DNA of 35,984 bases, from positions 1 through 35,984 of the forward strand of contig DASWRQ010000089.1 in the NCBI GenBank assembly GCA_036403095.1. The letters run 5' to 3'. The notes beneath the pieces were generated by a model. The model made no database searches. It worked only from the letters and a program-made list of their open reading frames with translations, and was not told where the DNA came from. The position numbers and the translations under genes were made by a program. Positions 15,540 to 22,517 of the stretch are shown piece by piece (the first letter of the stretch is position 1; every line of letters begins with the position of its first letter). This DNA is from Kutzneria sp036403095. GTDB lineage: Bacteria > Actinomycetota > Actinomycetes > Mycobacteriales > Pseudonocardiaceae.

Positions 15540-17657
15540 ATGGGCCGGTTCGCTCAGCTTCGGGCGGCGGGCACGGGGTTCGTGGTCGACCTGGCCGCGA
15601 CGCCCGTCCCGGTGGTCGTGCACTGGGGTCGCGACCTCGGCGAGCTGGACGAGTCAGGTCTGGCGGCGCTGGCGTTCGTCGGCGAGCCGGCCGTGCTCAA
15701 CAACTCCGTGGACGTGCCACGCCGGTGTTCGGTGTGGCCCACGGAGTTCGAGGGCTGGGCCGGCACGCCGGCGCTGGCCGGGCACCGCGGCGGCATCGCC
15801 ACCACGCCGCGGCCCCGCCTGGTCGAGCATTCGTGCGCGGACAACCGGCTCGAGCTCGTGCTGGCCGACGAGATCACCGGCCTGCGCATCACACTCACCT
15901 ATGAGATGGACAGCAGTGGTGTGCTGTCGACCAAAGCTGCGCTGGCGGCCTCAGAGTCCTACGAGGTCGCCAGCGTCTCCATCCTGCTGCCGTTGCCGAG
16001 CCAGGCCGTCGAGGTCCTGGACTTCACCGGGAAGTGGTGCCGCGAGCGGTCGCCGCAGCGGACCCGGCTCGGCCACGGCGCGCACGTCCGGGAGTCGCGG
16101 CGCGGCAAGCCCGGGCAGGACTCGCCGTTCCTGATGACGGTCGGCGCGCCCGGCTTCTCCTTCGGCGATGGCGAAGTGTGGGCCCTGCACGTGGCGTGGA
16201 GCGGTGATCAGCGCTACGTGGTCGAGCAGCTGCCGGAGACGCCGCCGGTGCTGGGCGGCGGGGAGCTGCTGCGGGCGGGCGAACTCCGGCTTGCCGCCGG
16301 TGCACGCTACGAAACCCCGATCTCGTACTTCGCCTGGTCCGATGAGGGTCTGGACGGCCTGGCCGCCCGGTTCCACGCGTTGCAGCGCAAGCGGCCCCGC
16401 TCGCCCCGGCCACTGGTGCTCAACACGTGGGAAGCGGTCTACTTCAACCACGACCTGGACCGGCTGCTGGCGCTGGCCGACGCGGCGGCCAAGGTCGGCG
16501 TCGAGCGCGTCGTGCTGGACGACGGCTGGTTCCGCGGCCGCCGCGACGACACCGCCGGGCTCGGCGACTGGCAGGTCGACAAAACCGTGTGGCCACAGGG
16601 CCTTGCGCCGTTCGTGGACCACGTCAAGGGCCTGGGCATGCAGTTCGGCCTGTGGTTCGAGCCGGAGATGGTCAACCTCGACTCCGACCTGGCCCGGCAG
16701 CACCCGGAGTGGGTGCTGGGCGTGCCGGGGGAGCCCGGTCCGCCCTCGCGCAACCAGTACGTCGTCGACCTGACCAATCCCGAGGCGTGGACCTACCTGC
16801 TGACCTCGATCGACTCCCTGGTCGCGCAGTACGGCATCGACTACATCAAGTGGGACCACAACCGGGATCTGCACGAGGCCGTCGACCACACCGGTCGGCC
16901 GGTCGTGCACAACCAGACCCTGGCGCTGTACCGGCTGATCGACGAGCTCAAGCGCCGGCACCCGGCACTGGAGATCGAGTCCTGTGCCAGCGGCGGCGGC
17001 CGGGTCGACCTGGGCATCCTGGCCCGCACCGACCGGGTGTGGGCCTCGGACTGCAACGACCCGGTCGAGCGGCAGTCGATCCAGCGTTGGACCGGGCAGC
17101 TGCTGCCGCCCGAGCTGATCGGCTCGCACGTGGGCCCGGAACACAGCCACACCACCGGCCGGCGCACCGACGACTCGTTCCGGCTGGCCACGGCCCTGTT
17201 CGGCCACGCCGGCATCGAGCAGGACCTGACGGCGTGCTCACCTGCGGAGATCGACAAGCTGACGGCGTGGGCGGCGATGTACAAGGAGCTGCGACCGTTA
17301 CTGCATTCGGGCCGCGTTGTCCGGGCCGAGCTGCCTGACGACGGACTTTTTTTCCACGGTGTCATTTCTAATGAGCATGGATTGTTCAGCCTCGCCCGGA
17401 TTTCCACCTCGCCTGCGGGACAATCGTGGCGGGTCCGGCTGCCCGGCCTGTCACGGCGGCGTGACTACCGGATCCGGATCAGAGCCGACCTCGGCCTGCC
17501 GTCGATGCGCCAGGTCAGGGCCCCGGAATGGGTCCCGGCGGCGATCGACGGCTGGGTGCGCGTGCCGGGTTCGGCGCTCGTCGACGCGGGCGTGGCGATG
17601 CCCGCGCTCGATCCCGGTCAGGCGTTACTGTTGGAGGTAATCGTCGATCGTGCATGA
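15540..17657 (+). CDS. GH36 alpha-galactosidase (intracellular)
   Basis: Protein of 705 residues, the length of bacterial group I GH36 enzymes, without signal peptide. An N-terminal beta-supersandwich precedes the barrel, which starts around NTWEAVYFNHD. The nucleophile is D439 (DYIKWDHNRD) and the acid/base D504 in the SDCNDPVERQ motif; 65 residues separate them, as usual. Also seen are LDDGWF and LWFEPEMVN. It hydrolyses terminal alpha-D-galactosides. ATG 15540 has AGGGG eight bases upstream. Two in-frame TTA codons (17298-17300 and 17625-17627) and a T-rich stretch near 17345-17400 make the C-terminal part unlike its neighbours. Last hydrolase of the operon. Confidence 0.93.
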   Translation: MGRFAQLRAAGTGFVVDLAATPVPVVVHWGRDLGELDESGLAALAFVGEPAVLNNSVDVPRRCSVWPTEFEGWAGTPALAGHRGGIATTPRPRLVEHSCADNRLELVLADEITGLRITLTYEMDSSGVLSTKAALAASESYEVASVSILLPLPSQAVEVLDFTGKWCRERSPQRTRLGHGAHVRESRRGKPGQDSPFLMTVGAPGFSFGDGEVWALHVAWSGDQRYVVEQLPETPPVLGGGELLRAGELRLAAGARYETPISYFAWSDEGLDGLAARFHALQRKRPRSPRPLVLNTWEAVYFNHDLDRLLALADAAAKVGVERVVLDDGWFRGRRDDTAGLGDWQVDKTVWPQGLAPFVDHVKGLGMQFGLWFEPEMVNLDSDLARQHPEWVLGVPGEPGPPSRNQYVVDLTNPEAWTYLLTSIDSLVAQYGIDYIKWDHNRDLHEAVDHTGRPVVHNQTLALYRLIDELKRRHPALEIESCASGGGRVDLGILARTDRVWASDCNDPVERQSIQRWTGQLLPPELIGSHVGPEHSHTTGRRTDDSFRLATALFGHAGIEQDLTACSPAEIDKLTAWAAMYKELRPLLHSGRVVRAELPDDGLFFHGVISNEHGLFSLARISTSPAGQSWRVRLPGLSRRRDYRIRIRADLGLPSMRQVRAPEWVPAAIDGWVRVPGSALVDAGVAMPALDPGQALLLEVIVDRA

Positions 17658-17660
17658 TCC
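17646..17660. promoter_or_regulatory. GATC-N6-GATC palindrome, candidate GntR operator (copy 2)
   Basis: GATCGTGCATGATCC overlaps the GH36 stop codon and lies 31 bases before the gntR start. Twelve of its first 14 bases are symmetric, and it shares 12 of 15 bases with the element at 5680-5694. This is where an autoregulatory site of the GntR repressor would be expected. Confidence 0.5.
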
Positions 17661-17690
17661 ACCAGATCCGGTACGCTATTCCGGGAGGAT

Positions 17691-18386
17691 GTGGTGCGGG
17701 TGAATAACGAGACCAATGGTGGTGGTCCACGCCTGTCGGCGCTCAAGGGCCGGCAGGTGCTCGCGGACGGCGTCTACGAGCAGATCCGGACGCTGATCAT
17801 GAACGACGGCATCGCCCCGGGCGACCGGGTCAACATCGACGAGGTCGCGCGGGAACTCGACGTGTCGGGCACGCCGGTGCGGGAAGCGTTGGCGCGACTG
17901 GAGTCCGAGGGGCTGGTCGTGCGCCTGCCGCTGCGCGGCTACCGGGTCACCGAGCTCCTCACCCGCGACGAGGTCGAGGACATGTACGGCCTGCGGCTGC
18001 TGCTGGAGCCGCCGAGCGCGGCCAAGGCGGCGTCGGTCATGACCGACGCGTGGGCCGCCGCGCTGCGGGCCGAGCTGGACACCTGTCCGGTAGCGCCGGA
18101 CGACAACAGTTACGAGGACTACAAGGCGCTGTCGGCCCACGACCAGCGACTGCACCAGCTGATCCTGCACATCGCCGGCAACGTGGCGGTGGAGGCGGCC
18201 TTCGAGCGCACGCACTGCCATCTGCACTTCTTTCGGTTGACGTACAACCAGACCTCGGGCGTCGCCGCGCTGGCCGAGCACCGCGAGATCGTGGACGCGA
18301 TGATCTCCGGCAAGGCCGCGCAGGCCCGCAAGGCGATGGTCAGCCACCTGGAGACGGCGCGGGACCGGCTGCTGGTCAAGATGTGA
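17691..18386 (+). CDS. GntR family regulator (FCD/FadR-type)
   Basis: Protein of 231 residues. The winged helix-turn-helix is at about 20-85 (VYEQIRTLIMNDGIAPGDRVNIDEVARELDVSG in pieces, then TPVREALARLESEGLV and RGYRVTEL). A helical FCD effector domain follows, with metal-ligand-like H residues in LSAHDQRLHQL, ILHIAGN and LAEHREIV. FCD regulators usually sense sugar acids and other carboxylates, fitting the racemase-type enzyme at the head of the locus. Several in-frame GTGs exist (17691, 17694, 17700); 17694 sits best behind GGGAGG (17683-17688). It follows GH36 by 33 bases. Confidence 0.88.
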   Translation: MVRVNNETNGGGPRLSALKGRQVLADGVYEQIRTLIMNDGIAPGDRVNIDEVARELDVSGTPVREALARLESEGLVVRLPLRGYRVTELLTRDEVEDMYGLRLLLEPPSAAKAASVMTDAWAAALRAELDTCPVAPDDNSYEDYKALSAHDQRLHQLILHIAGNVAVEAAFERTHCHLHFFRLTYNQTSGVAALAEHREIVDAMISGKAAQARKAMVSHLETARDRLLVKM

Positions 18387-18394
18387 CCCCTGGC

Positions 18395-18409
18395 GCATGG
18401 GCGTCATGC
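18395..18409 (+). terminator. Weak hairpin after gntR
   Basis: GCATG (18395-18399) and CATGC (18405-18409) enclose five bases, nine bases after the gntR stop, followed by CTTGTT. The stem is short, so it is a weak candidate terminator of the glycan operon. Confidence 0.3.
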
Positions 18410-18435
18410 CTTGTTCGCATACTGTCGGACATCCG

Positions 18436-18465
18436 TTGACCGTGGGCCCGCTGCGCGGCCATCGT
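18436..18465 (+). promoter_or_regulatory. Candidate promoter for a leaderless aldehyde dehydrogenase gene
   Basis: TTGACC (18436-18441) is followed after 18 bases by CATCGT (18460-18465), and the ATG comes seven bases later, so transcription would start at or next to the start codon. The -10 is poor. No ribosome site is visible before the ATG, which supports a leaderless message. Confidence 0.35.
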
Positions 18466-18472
18466 CTTGTGC

Positions 18473-19918
18473 ATGACGGAATATCGCCACTACCGCAACG
18501 GAATCTGGGCTGAGCACACCGCGACTTTCGATGTGCACGAGCCCTACAGCGGCAAGCTGTTCGCCCGGGTCGCCGCGTGCGGCCGAGCCGATGTCAAGGC
18601 CGCGATCGACGCGGCGGCCGCCGCCTTCGACGCGTGGGCGGCGTTGGGCCCGGCTGGCAAGGCCGCGTTGTTCCTGCGGGCGGCCGAGATCGTCGAGGCC
18701 CGCCGCGAGGAGATCGCCGACCTGCTGGCCCGCGAGACCGGCTCCGGCATCTACTTCGCCAACTTCCAGCAGAACCTGGTCAAGCAGACCCTGTTGCAGG
18801 CCGCCCAATGGGTGTACCAGCCGGCCGGCGAGGTGCTGCACAGCGACCACCCCGGCACGCATTCCACTGTGGTGCGCCGGCCGCTCGGCGTGGTCGCCAG
18901 TTTCACGCCCTGGAACGGGGCGAACATCCTGTCCTGGCGGGCGGTGCTGCAACCGCTGGCCGCCGGCAACACCGTGGTGGTCAAGCCGTCCGAGCTGGCG
19001 CCGGTGTCGGCCGGCCTGATTGTCGCCCAGATCTGCGAGGAGGCCGGCTTCCCGCCCGGCGTGGTCAATGTCGTCACGCACGCGCCCGGGCAGGCCGCGC
19101 CGATCGCGGACGAGTTCTTCGAGAATCCGGACGTGCGCTGCATCAACTTCATCGGCAGCGTGCAGACTGCCCGCATGCTGTCCGAGCGGGCCGGGCGGGC
19201 GTTGAAGCGCACCGTGATGGAGCTCGGCGGCTACAACCCGATGATCGTGCTCGACGATGTCGACCTCGACTACGCGGTGCGCTGCGCCACCTTCAGCGCC
19301 TTCTTCCACCAGGGCCAGGTCTGCATGAACGCCCGCAAGATCTACGTGCAGCGCGGCATCTTCGACCAGTTCCTCGAGCGGTTCGTGGCCAAGACCCGTG
19401 GCCTCAAGCTCGGCGACCCGGCCGACCCGGAGACCGTGATCGGCCCGCTGATCACCGACACCGCCGTGCGGTCGGTGCACGCCCGCGTGACCGAGGCGCT
19501 TTCCCAGGGCGCCAAGGCTTTGACCGGCGCTGCCTTCGCCGGCAAGGTCTACGAGCCGACGATCTTGGTCGACGTGCCGGACTCCTGCACGGTGTCCACA
19601 GAGGAGACTTTCGGCCCGGTGGTCATCGTGCAGCCGGTGGACACCGCCGAGGAGGCAATCGAGCAGGTGAACCGTTCGATGTACGGCCTCACCTCCTCGA
19701 TCCTCACCGGCGACACCTACCGTGGCTTCGAGTTGGCCGGCAAGGTCAAGGCCGGCGCCGTGCACGTCAACATCCCCACCATCGACGAAGAGGTGCAGGC
19801 CCCGATCGGCGGCGTGCGCGACAGCGGTTGGGGCCGCAGCGGAACGTACTCATTGGCCGACTTCACCGACCTGGTCTGGGTGAACGTGGAGAGCGGACAG
19901 CGGGAACTGCCGTGTTGA
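18473..19918 (+). CDS. NAD(P)-dependent aldehyde dehydrogenase
   Basis: Protein of 481 residues, full length for the family. Conserved residues are N148 (FTPWNGAN), the general base E250 (VMELGGYNP) and the catalytic C284 (HQGQVCMNAR). EETFGPV and the C-terminal GWGRSGTYSLADFTDLVWV are typical. It oxidises an aldehyde to the acid. By eye it lies near the benzaldehyde/vanillin dehydrogenase-like branch, but substrate cannot be read from sequence. It sits 86 bases after gntR on the same strand, so it could handle an aldehyde from the sugar pathway (for example lactaldehyde or a semialdehyde), or be unrelated. ATG 18473 was chosen from family N-terminus and promoter spacing. Confidence 0.9.
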   Translation: MTEYRHYRNGIWAEHTATFDVHEPYSGKLFARVAACGRADVKAAIDAAAAAFDAWAALGPAGKAALFLRAAEIVEARREEIADLLARETGSGIYFANFQQNLVKQTLLQAAQWVYQPAGEVLHSDHPGTHSTVVRRPLGVVASFTPWNGANILSWRAVLQPLAAGNTVVVKPSELAPVSAGLIVAQICEEAGFPPGVVNVVTHAPGQAAPIADEFFENPDVRCINFIGSVQTARMLSERAGRALKRTVMELGGYNPMIVLDDVDLDYAVRCATFSAFFHQGQVCMNARKIYVQRGIFDQFLERFVAKTRGLKLGDPADPETVIGPLITDTAVRSVHARVTEALSQGAKALTGAAFAGKVYEPTILVDVPDSCTVSTEETFGPVVIVQPVDTAEEAIEQVNRSMYGLTSSILTGDTYRGFELAGKVKAGAVHVNIPTIDEEVQAPIGGVRDSGWGRSGTYSLADFTDLVWVNVESGQRELPC

Positions 19919-19944
19919 ATGGCGCCGCCTCCGGCGTCGCGCGC

Positions 19945-19963
19945 TCGGCCCCTGTGGGGCCGA
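19945..19963 (+). terminator. Strong hairpin terminator after aldehyde dehydrogenase
   Basis: TCGGCCCC and GGGGCCGA form a perfect 8-bp stem around the loop TGT, 26 bases after the stop codon. There is no U tract. It overlaps by five bases the left end of the larger inverted repeat at 19959-20062. A smaller CGCCG/CGGCG pairing lies just before it. Confidence 0.65.
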
Positions 19964-20062
19964 TGCCTCGCCCTTGCTGGATTTAGCCCACCGCACCGGC
20001 TTGGGCGGGTGGGCGCGTTGGGTGGCGGCGGGCGAAATCCAGCAACCGGGCGAAGCATCGGC
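19959..20062. repeat. 104-base imperfect inverted repeat in convergent gap
   Basis: The left arm (19959-19997) and right arm (20021-20062) pair at 36 of 39 left-arm positions, with three mismatches and two small gaps, around a 23-base loop. The core TTGCTGGATTT (19974-19984) has its exact complement at 20035-20045. An alternative stem, GCGAAGC (20050-20056) with GCTTCGC (20066-20072), competes with the right arm. It lies in the 297-base non-coding gap between the convergent aldehyde dehydrogenase and trpC genes. It may be a dispersed intergenic repeat, a bidirectional terminator or a stable RNA end. Confidence 0.7.
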
Positions 20063-20189
20063 GGGGCTTCGCGATTTCGGCGTTGCCTGCCCAGCCCAGT
20101 TTCCCTCCGCGTCGGCGAGCCTGCCCGGCCTGCTCGTGTCCGCCTTTGTCTGCGGCGGCTGCTCCTTCAGCGTCGGTTGTCGTCAGTGC

Positions 20190-20200
20190 GGGCTTTGCCC
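20190..20200 (-). terminator. Short hairpin downstream of trpC
   Basis: GGGC (20190-20193) and GCCC (20197-20200) flank TTT, 15 bases beyond the trpC stop on the minus strand; GC and GC extend the stem past one mismatch. The rest of the gap, 20073-20189, shows only T/C-rich sequence with no convincing gene. Confidence 0.4.
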
Positions 20201-20215
20201 TGCTGGCTTCAAGCG

Positions 20216-20995
20216 TCAGACCGCACGGAACTTGGTGATTGAGTCGCGCGGGTTGCCGGACTTGACCAGCGCCTCGCCGACCAGCACCACGTCGGCGCCG
20301 TGCCGGCGGTAGTCGGCGACGTCCTCGGGCCCGGCCACGCCGGACTCGGCGATCCGCACCGCGCCGGCCGGGATCAGCGGGGACAGCTTGGCGAACACCG
20401 AGTTGTCGACCTGGAGCGTGGTCAGGTCACGGGCGTTGACGCCGATGACCTCCGCGCCGACCTCGGCGGCGCGGGCGATCTCGGCCTCGTTGTGCGTCTC
20501 GACCAGCGGCGTCAGGCCGAGCTCGCGGGCCAGCCCGTGCAGCTCGGCCAGGAGGCCGCCCTCGAGCGAGACGACCATCAGCAGCGCGAGGTCGGCGCCG
20601 TGCGCGCGGGCCTCCCACAGCTGGTACGGGGTGACGATGAAGTCCTTGCGCAGCAACGGAACCGCCACCTCGGCCCGGACGGCGTCGAGGTCGGCCAGCG
20701 AGCCGCCGAAGCGGCGGCGCTCGGTCAGCACGCTGATCGCGGCGGCGCCGCCGGCGGCGTACTCGGCGGCCAGCTTGGCCGGGTCGGGGATGTCGGCCAG
20801 TGCACCCTTGCTGGGGCTGCGGCGCTTGACCTCGGCGATGATCGACACGCCGTCGGCGCGGAAGCCGGGCAGCGGGTCGAGAGCGGGCGGCGTGTCCGCC
20901 ACCCGGGCCTTGAGCTCGGCCAGCGGGACCTCGCGCTGGCGGGCCGCCAGGTCCTCGAGCACGCCGTCCACGATTCCGTCGAGCACCGTCGTCAT
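20216..20995 (-). CDS. trpC: Indole-3-glycerol phosphate synthase
   Basis: Protein of 259 residues, full length. It converts 1-(2-carboxyphenylamino)-1-deoxyribulose 5-phosphate to indole-3-glycerol phosphate in tryptophan synthesis, in the cytoplasm. Conserved barrel motifs are all present: AEVKRRSPSKG (54-64, with E55 and K57), LLRKDF (K117), VETHNE (E166), GVNARDL (N187, R189), AESGV (E217, S218) and VGEALV. No other trp gene is in the window, so it is either a lone housekeeping trpC or one of two copies. ATG 20995 has no ribosome site, but TAGGCT (21003-21008 on the minus strand) ends seven bases before it, so the message may be leaderless. Confidence 0.95.
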   Translation of the reverse strand: MTTVLDGIVDGVLEDLAARQREVPLAELKARVADTPPALDPLPGFRADGVSIIAEVKRRSPSKGALADIPDPAKLAAEYAAGGAAAISVLTERRRFGGSLADLDAVRAEVAVPLLRKDFIVTPYQLWEARAHGADLALLMVVSLEGGLLAELHGLARELGLTPLVETHNEAEIARAAEVGAEVIGVNARDLTTLQVDNSVFAKLSPLIPAGAVRIAESGVAGPEDVADYRRHGADVVLVGEALVKSGNPRDSITKFRAV

Positions 20996-21002
20996 GCCGC
21001 TC

Positions 21003-21008
21003 AGCCTA
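21003..21008 (-). promoter_or_regulatory. Candidate -10 element for leaderless trpC
   Basis: TAGGCT on the minus strand fits TANNNT and ends seven bases before the trpC ATG, placing the transcript start at the start codon. No matching -35 is obvious. Confidence 0.35.
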
Positions 21009-21012
21009 TCGG

Positions 21013-21042
21013 TTGACGCCCGCGCCGGCTCCTATCCAAACT
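21013..21042 (+). promoter_or_regulatory. Candidate promoter of the SDR-TetR pair
   Basis: TTGACG (21013-21018) and CAAACT (21037-21042) are 18 bases apart. The -10 touches the TGAAC-N5-GTTCA palindrome, so bound repressor would cover the start of transcription. Confidence 0.45.
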
Positions 21043-21056
21043 GAACGTACAGTTCA
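21042..21056. promoter_or_regulatory. TetR-type operator palindrome
   Basis: TGAAC and GTTCA form a perfect inverted repeat around GTACA, 15 bases before the SDR start and directly after the predicted -10. The TetR gene is second in the transcript, so the likely role is autoregulation of both genes. Binding is inferred. Confidence 0.6.
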
Positions 21057-21071
21057 CTTGAGGAGGAGCTC

Positions 21072-21902
21072 ATGAGGACCTGGCTGATCACCGGGGCGTC
21101 CCGTGGGTTCGGCTACGAGATCGCCCGGCAGGCCTTGGAGCTGGGCGACAACGTGGTGGCGACGGCCCGTCGGCCCGAAGAGATCACGGCCGGGCTGAGC
21201 TCCGACCGGCTGCTGGCGCTGCCGCTGGACGTGACCGATGAGGCAGCGGCGAGGCGTGCGGTCGACGCCGCGGTGGAGCGGTTCGGCGGCATCGACGTGC
21301 TGGTCAACAATGCCGGACGGGGTCTGCTCGGGGCCGTCGAGGAGGCGTCCGACGCCGAAGTGCGGGCGGTGTACGACATCAATGTGTTCGGACTGCTGGC
21401 TGTGACCCGGGCCGTGCTGCCGGTGCTGCGCCGGCAGCGCTCCGGCCGTGTGATCAACATCAGCTCGGTCGGCGGCTTCACCGGCGGTCCCGGTTGGGGC
21501 CTGTACCACTCGACGAAGTTCGCCGTCGAGGGGCTGAGCGAGGCGATGCGGGCCGAGCTGGCGCCGCTGGGAATCGACGTGATCATTATGGAGCCCGGCG
21601 TGTTCCGTACAGATTTCCTGGACGACAGCTCGTTGCACTCGACGGCTGCCACCATCGGCGACTACGGCGGCACCGTCGGCAACACTCGGGGCTGGGCGGC
21701 CGACAACGACCACTCGCAGCTGGGTGACCCGGTCAAGGGGGTGGCTGCGATCATCACCGTCGCGACCACCGAGAAGCCGCCGCTGCGCGTGCAGCTCGGC
21801 CCTGACTGCGTCGCCCGCGTCGAGGCGAAGCTGGCGTTCGTCGCCGACGAACTGGCGCAGTGGCGCGACCTGGCCCTTTCCACGTCATATACGGAGCAGT
21901 GA
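21072..21902 (+). CDS. Short-chain dehydrogenase/reductase
   Basis: Protein of 276 residues, classical SDR. The nucleotide-binding motif is TGASRGFG (7-14), followed by the acidic LDVTD, NNAG, an ISS catalytic Ser region (INISSVGG) and YHSTK with the catalytic Tyr and Lys. The R in TARRP suggests NADP preference. Substrate unknown. Ribosome site AGGAGGAG before ATG is strong. It is six bases ahead of a TetR gene in the same transcript and behind an operator-like palindrome, an arrangement usual for an enzyme induced by its own, often xenobiotic, substrate. Confidence 0.9.
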   Translation: MRTWLITGASRGFGYEIARQALELGDNVVATARRPEEITAGLSSDRLLALPLDVTDEAAARRAVDAAVERFGGIDVLVNNAGRGLLGAVEEASDAEVRAVYDINVFGLLAVTRAVLPVLRRQRSGRVINISSVGGFTGGPGWGLYHSTKFAVEGLSEAMRAELAPLGIDVIIMEPGVFRTDFLDDSSLHSTAATIGDYGGTVGNTRGWAADNDHSQLGDPVKGVAAIITVATTEKPPLRVQLGPDCVARVEAKLAFVADELAQWRDLALSTSYTEQ

Positions 21903-21908
21903 CGCCGC

Positions 21909-22469
21909 GTGAATCCGCGCAGTGTCCGCGCGCACAACGACGTGCTCGCGGCCACCATCGCCTTGCTCGACGAGGGTGGTCTGCCCGCCGCCACCGTCGA
22001 CGCCATCAGTGCCCGTTCCGGCGTCTCCAAGGCCACCATCTACAAGCACTGGCCCAACCGCACCGCCGTCGCCGCCGAGGCCTTCGGCCGGCGCATGGCC
22101 GATGCCATTCCCTTGCCCGACAACGGAAATGCCCGTGACGACCTCGCAGAGCAGGTCCGCCGGGTGAGCGCCTTCTACGCGGGCCGTCACGGCCGCGTCT
22201 TCGCCCAGCTGCTTGCCGCCACCGTCGCCGACCCCGAGGCCGCGCCCTTCTTCCGCGAGTTCTTCCTCGACGGCCGGCGGCAGGCCGTCGCCGTGCTGTG
22301 GGACCGGGCATTGGCTCGCGGCGAGGTCAAGCCCTCGGTGTCCGTGGAGACCGCCATCGACCTGCTCTTCGGGCCGTTGATCTTCCGCCTGCTGAGCGGC
22401 CACGCACCGCTGACCCCGGCCGAGGCCGACGCCATCGCCGCCGCCGCGCTCACGGGGTTGCTGGCCTGA
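21909..22469 (+). CDS. TetR/AcrR family transcriptional regulator
   Basis: Protein of 186 residues. The DNA-binding domain is at about 8-58 with AATVDAISARSGVSKATIYKHW, the classic TetR helix-turn-helix. The ligand domain (60-186) contains VFAQLLAATVADPEAAPFFREFF, similar to the TetR_C_11/16-like group. GTG start, six bases after the SDR stop and without clear ribosome site, implying coupling to SDR translation. Probably binds the TGAAC-N5-GTTCA element upstream of the SDR gene. Confidence 0.88.
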   Translation: MNPRSVRAHNDVLAATIALLDEGGLPAATVDAISARSGVSKATIYKHWPNRTAVAAEAFGRRMADAIPLPDNGNARDDLAEQVRRVSAFYAGRHGRVFAQLLAATVADPEAAPFFREFFLDGRRQAVAVLWDRALARGEVKPSVSVETAIDLLFGPLIFRLLSGHAPLTPAEADAIAAAALTGLLA

Positions 22470-22470
22470 A

Positions 22471-22488
22471 GCTTAGCGATCGCCAAGC
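22471..22488. terminator. Bidirectional terminator palindrome
   Basis: GCTTAGCGATCGCCAAGC is an 18-base palindrome with a single mismatched pair, able to fold into a 7-bp stem around GATC. It starts one base after the TetR stop codon, between the convergent TetR and M20 genes, so it can serve both. Confidence 0.5.
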
Positions 22489-22517
22489 GGCACAGGTCGG
22501 CTCGGCTCGGTCTCAGA

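Noticed and set aside
14007..15623. Long minus-strand frame opposite the binding-protein gene
   Set aside because: Same antisense artefact; the plus-strand lipoprotein has a signal peptide, family motifs and a coupled start.
19974..20312. Small plus-strand open frames in the gap after the aldehyde dehydrogenase
   Set aside because: They run through the inverted repeat and into the trpC 3' end antisense; no ribosome site and low-complexity G/R/P sequence.
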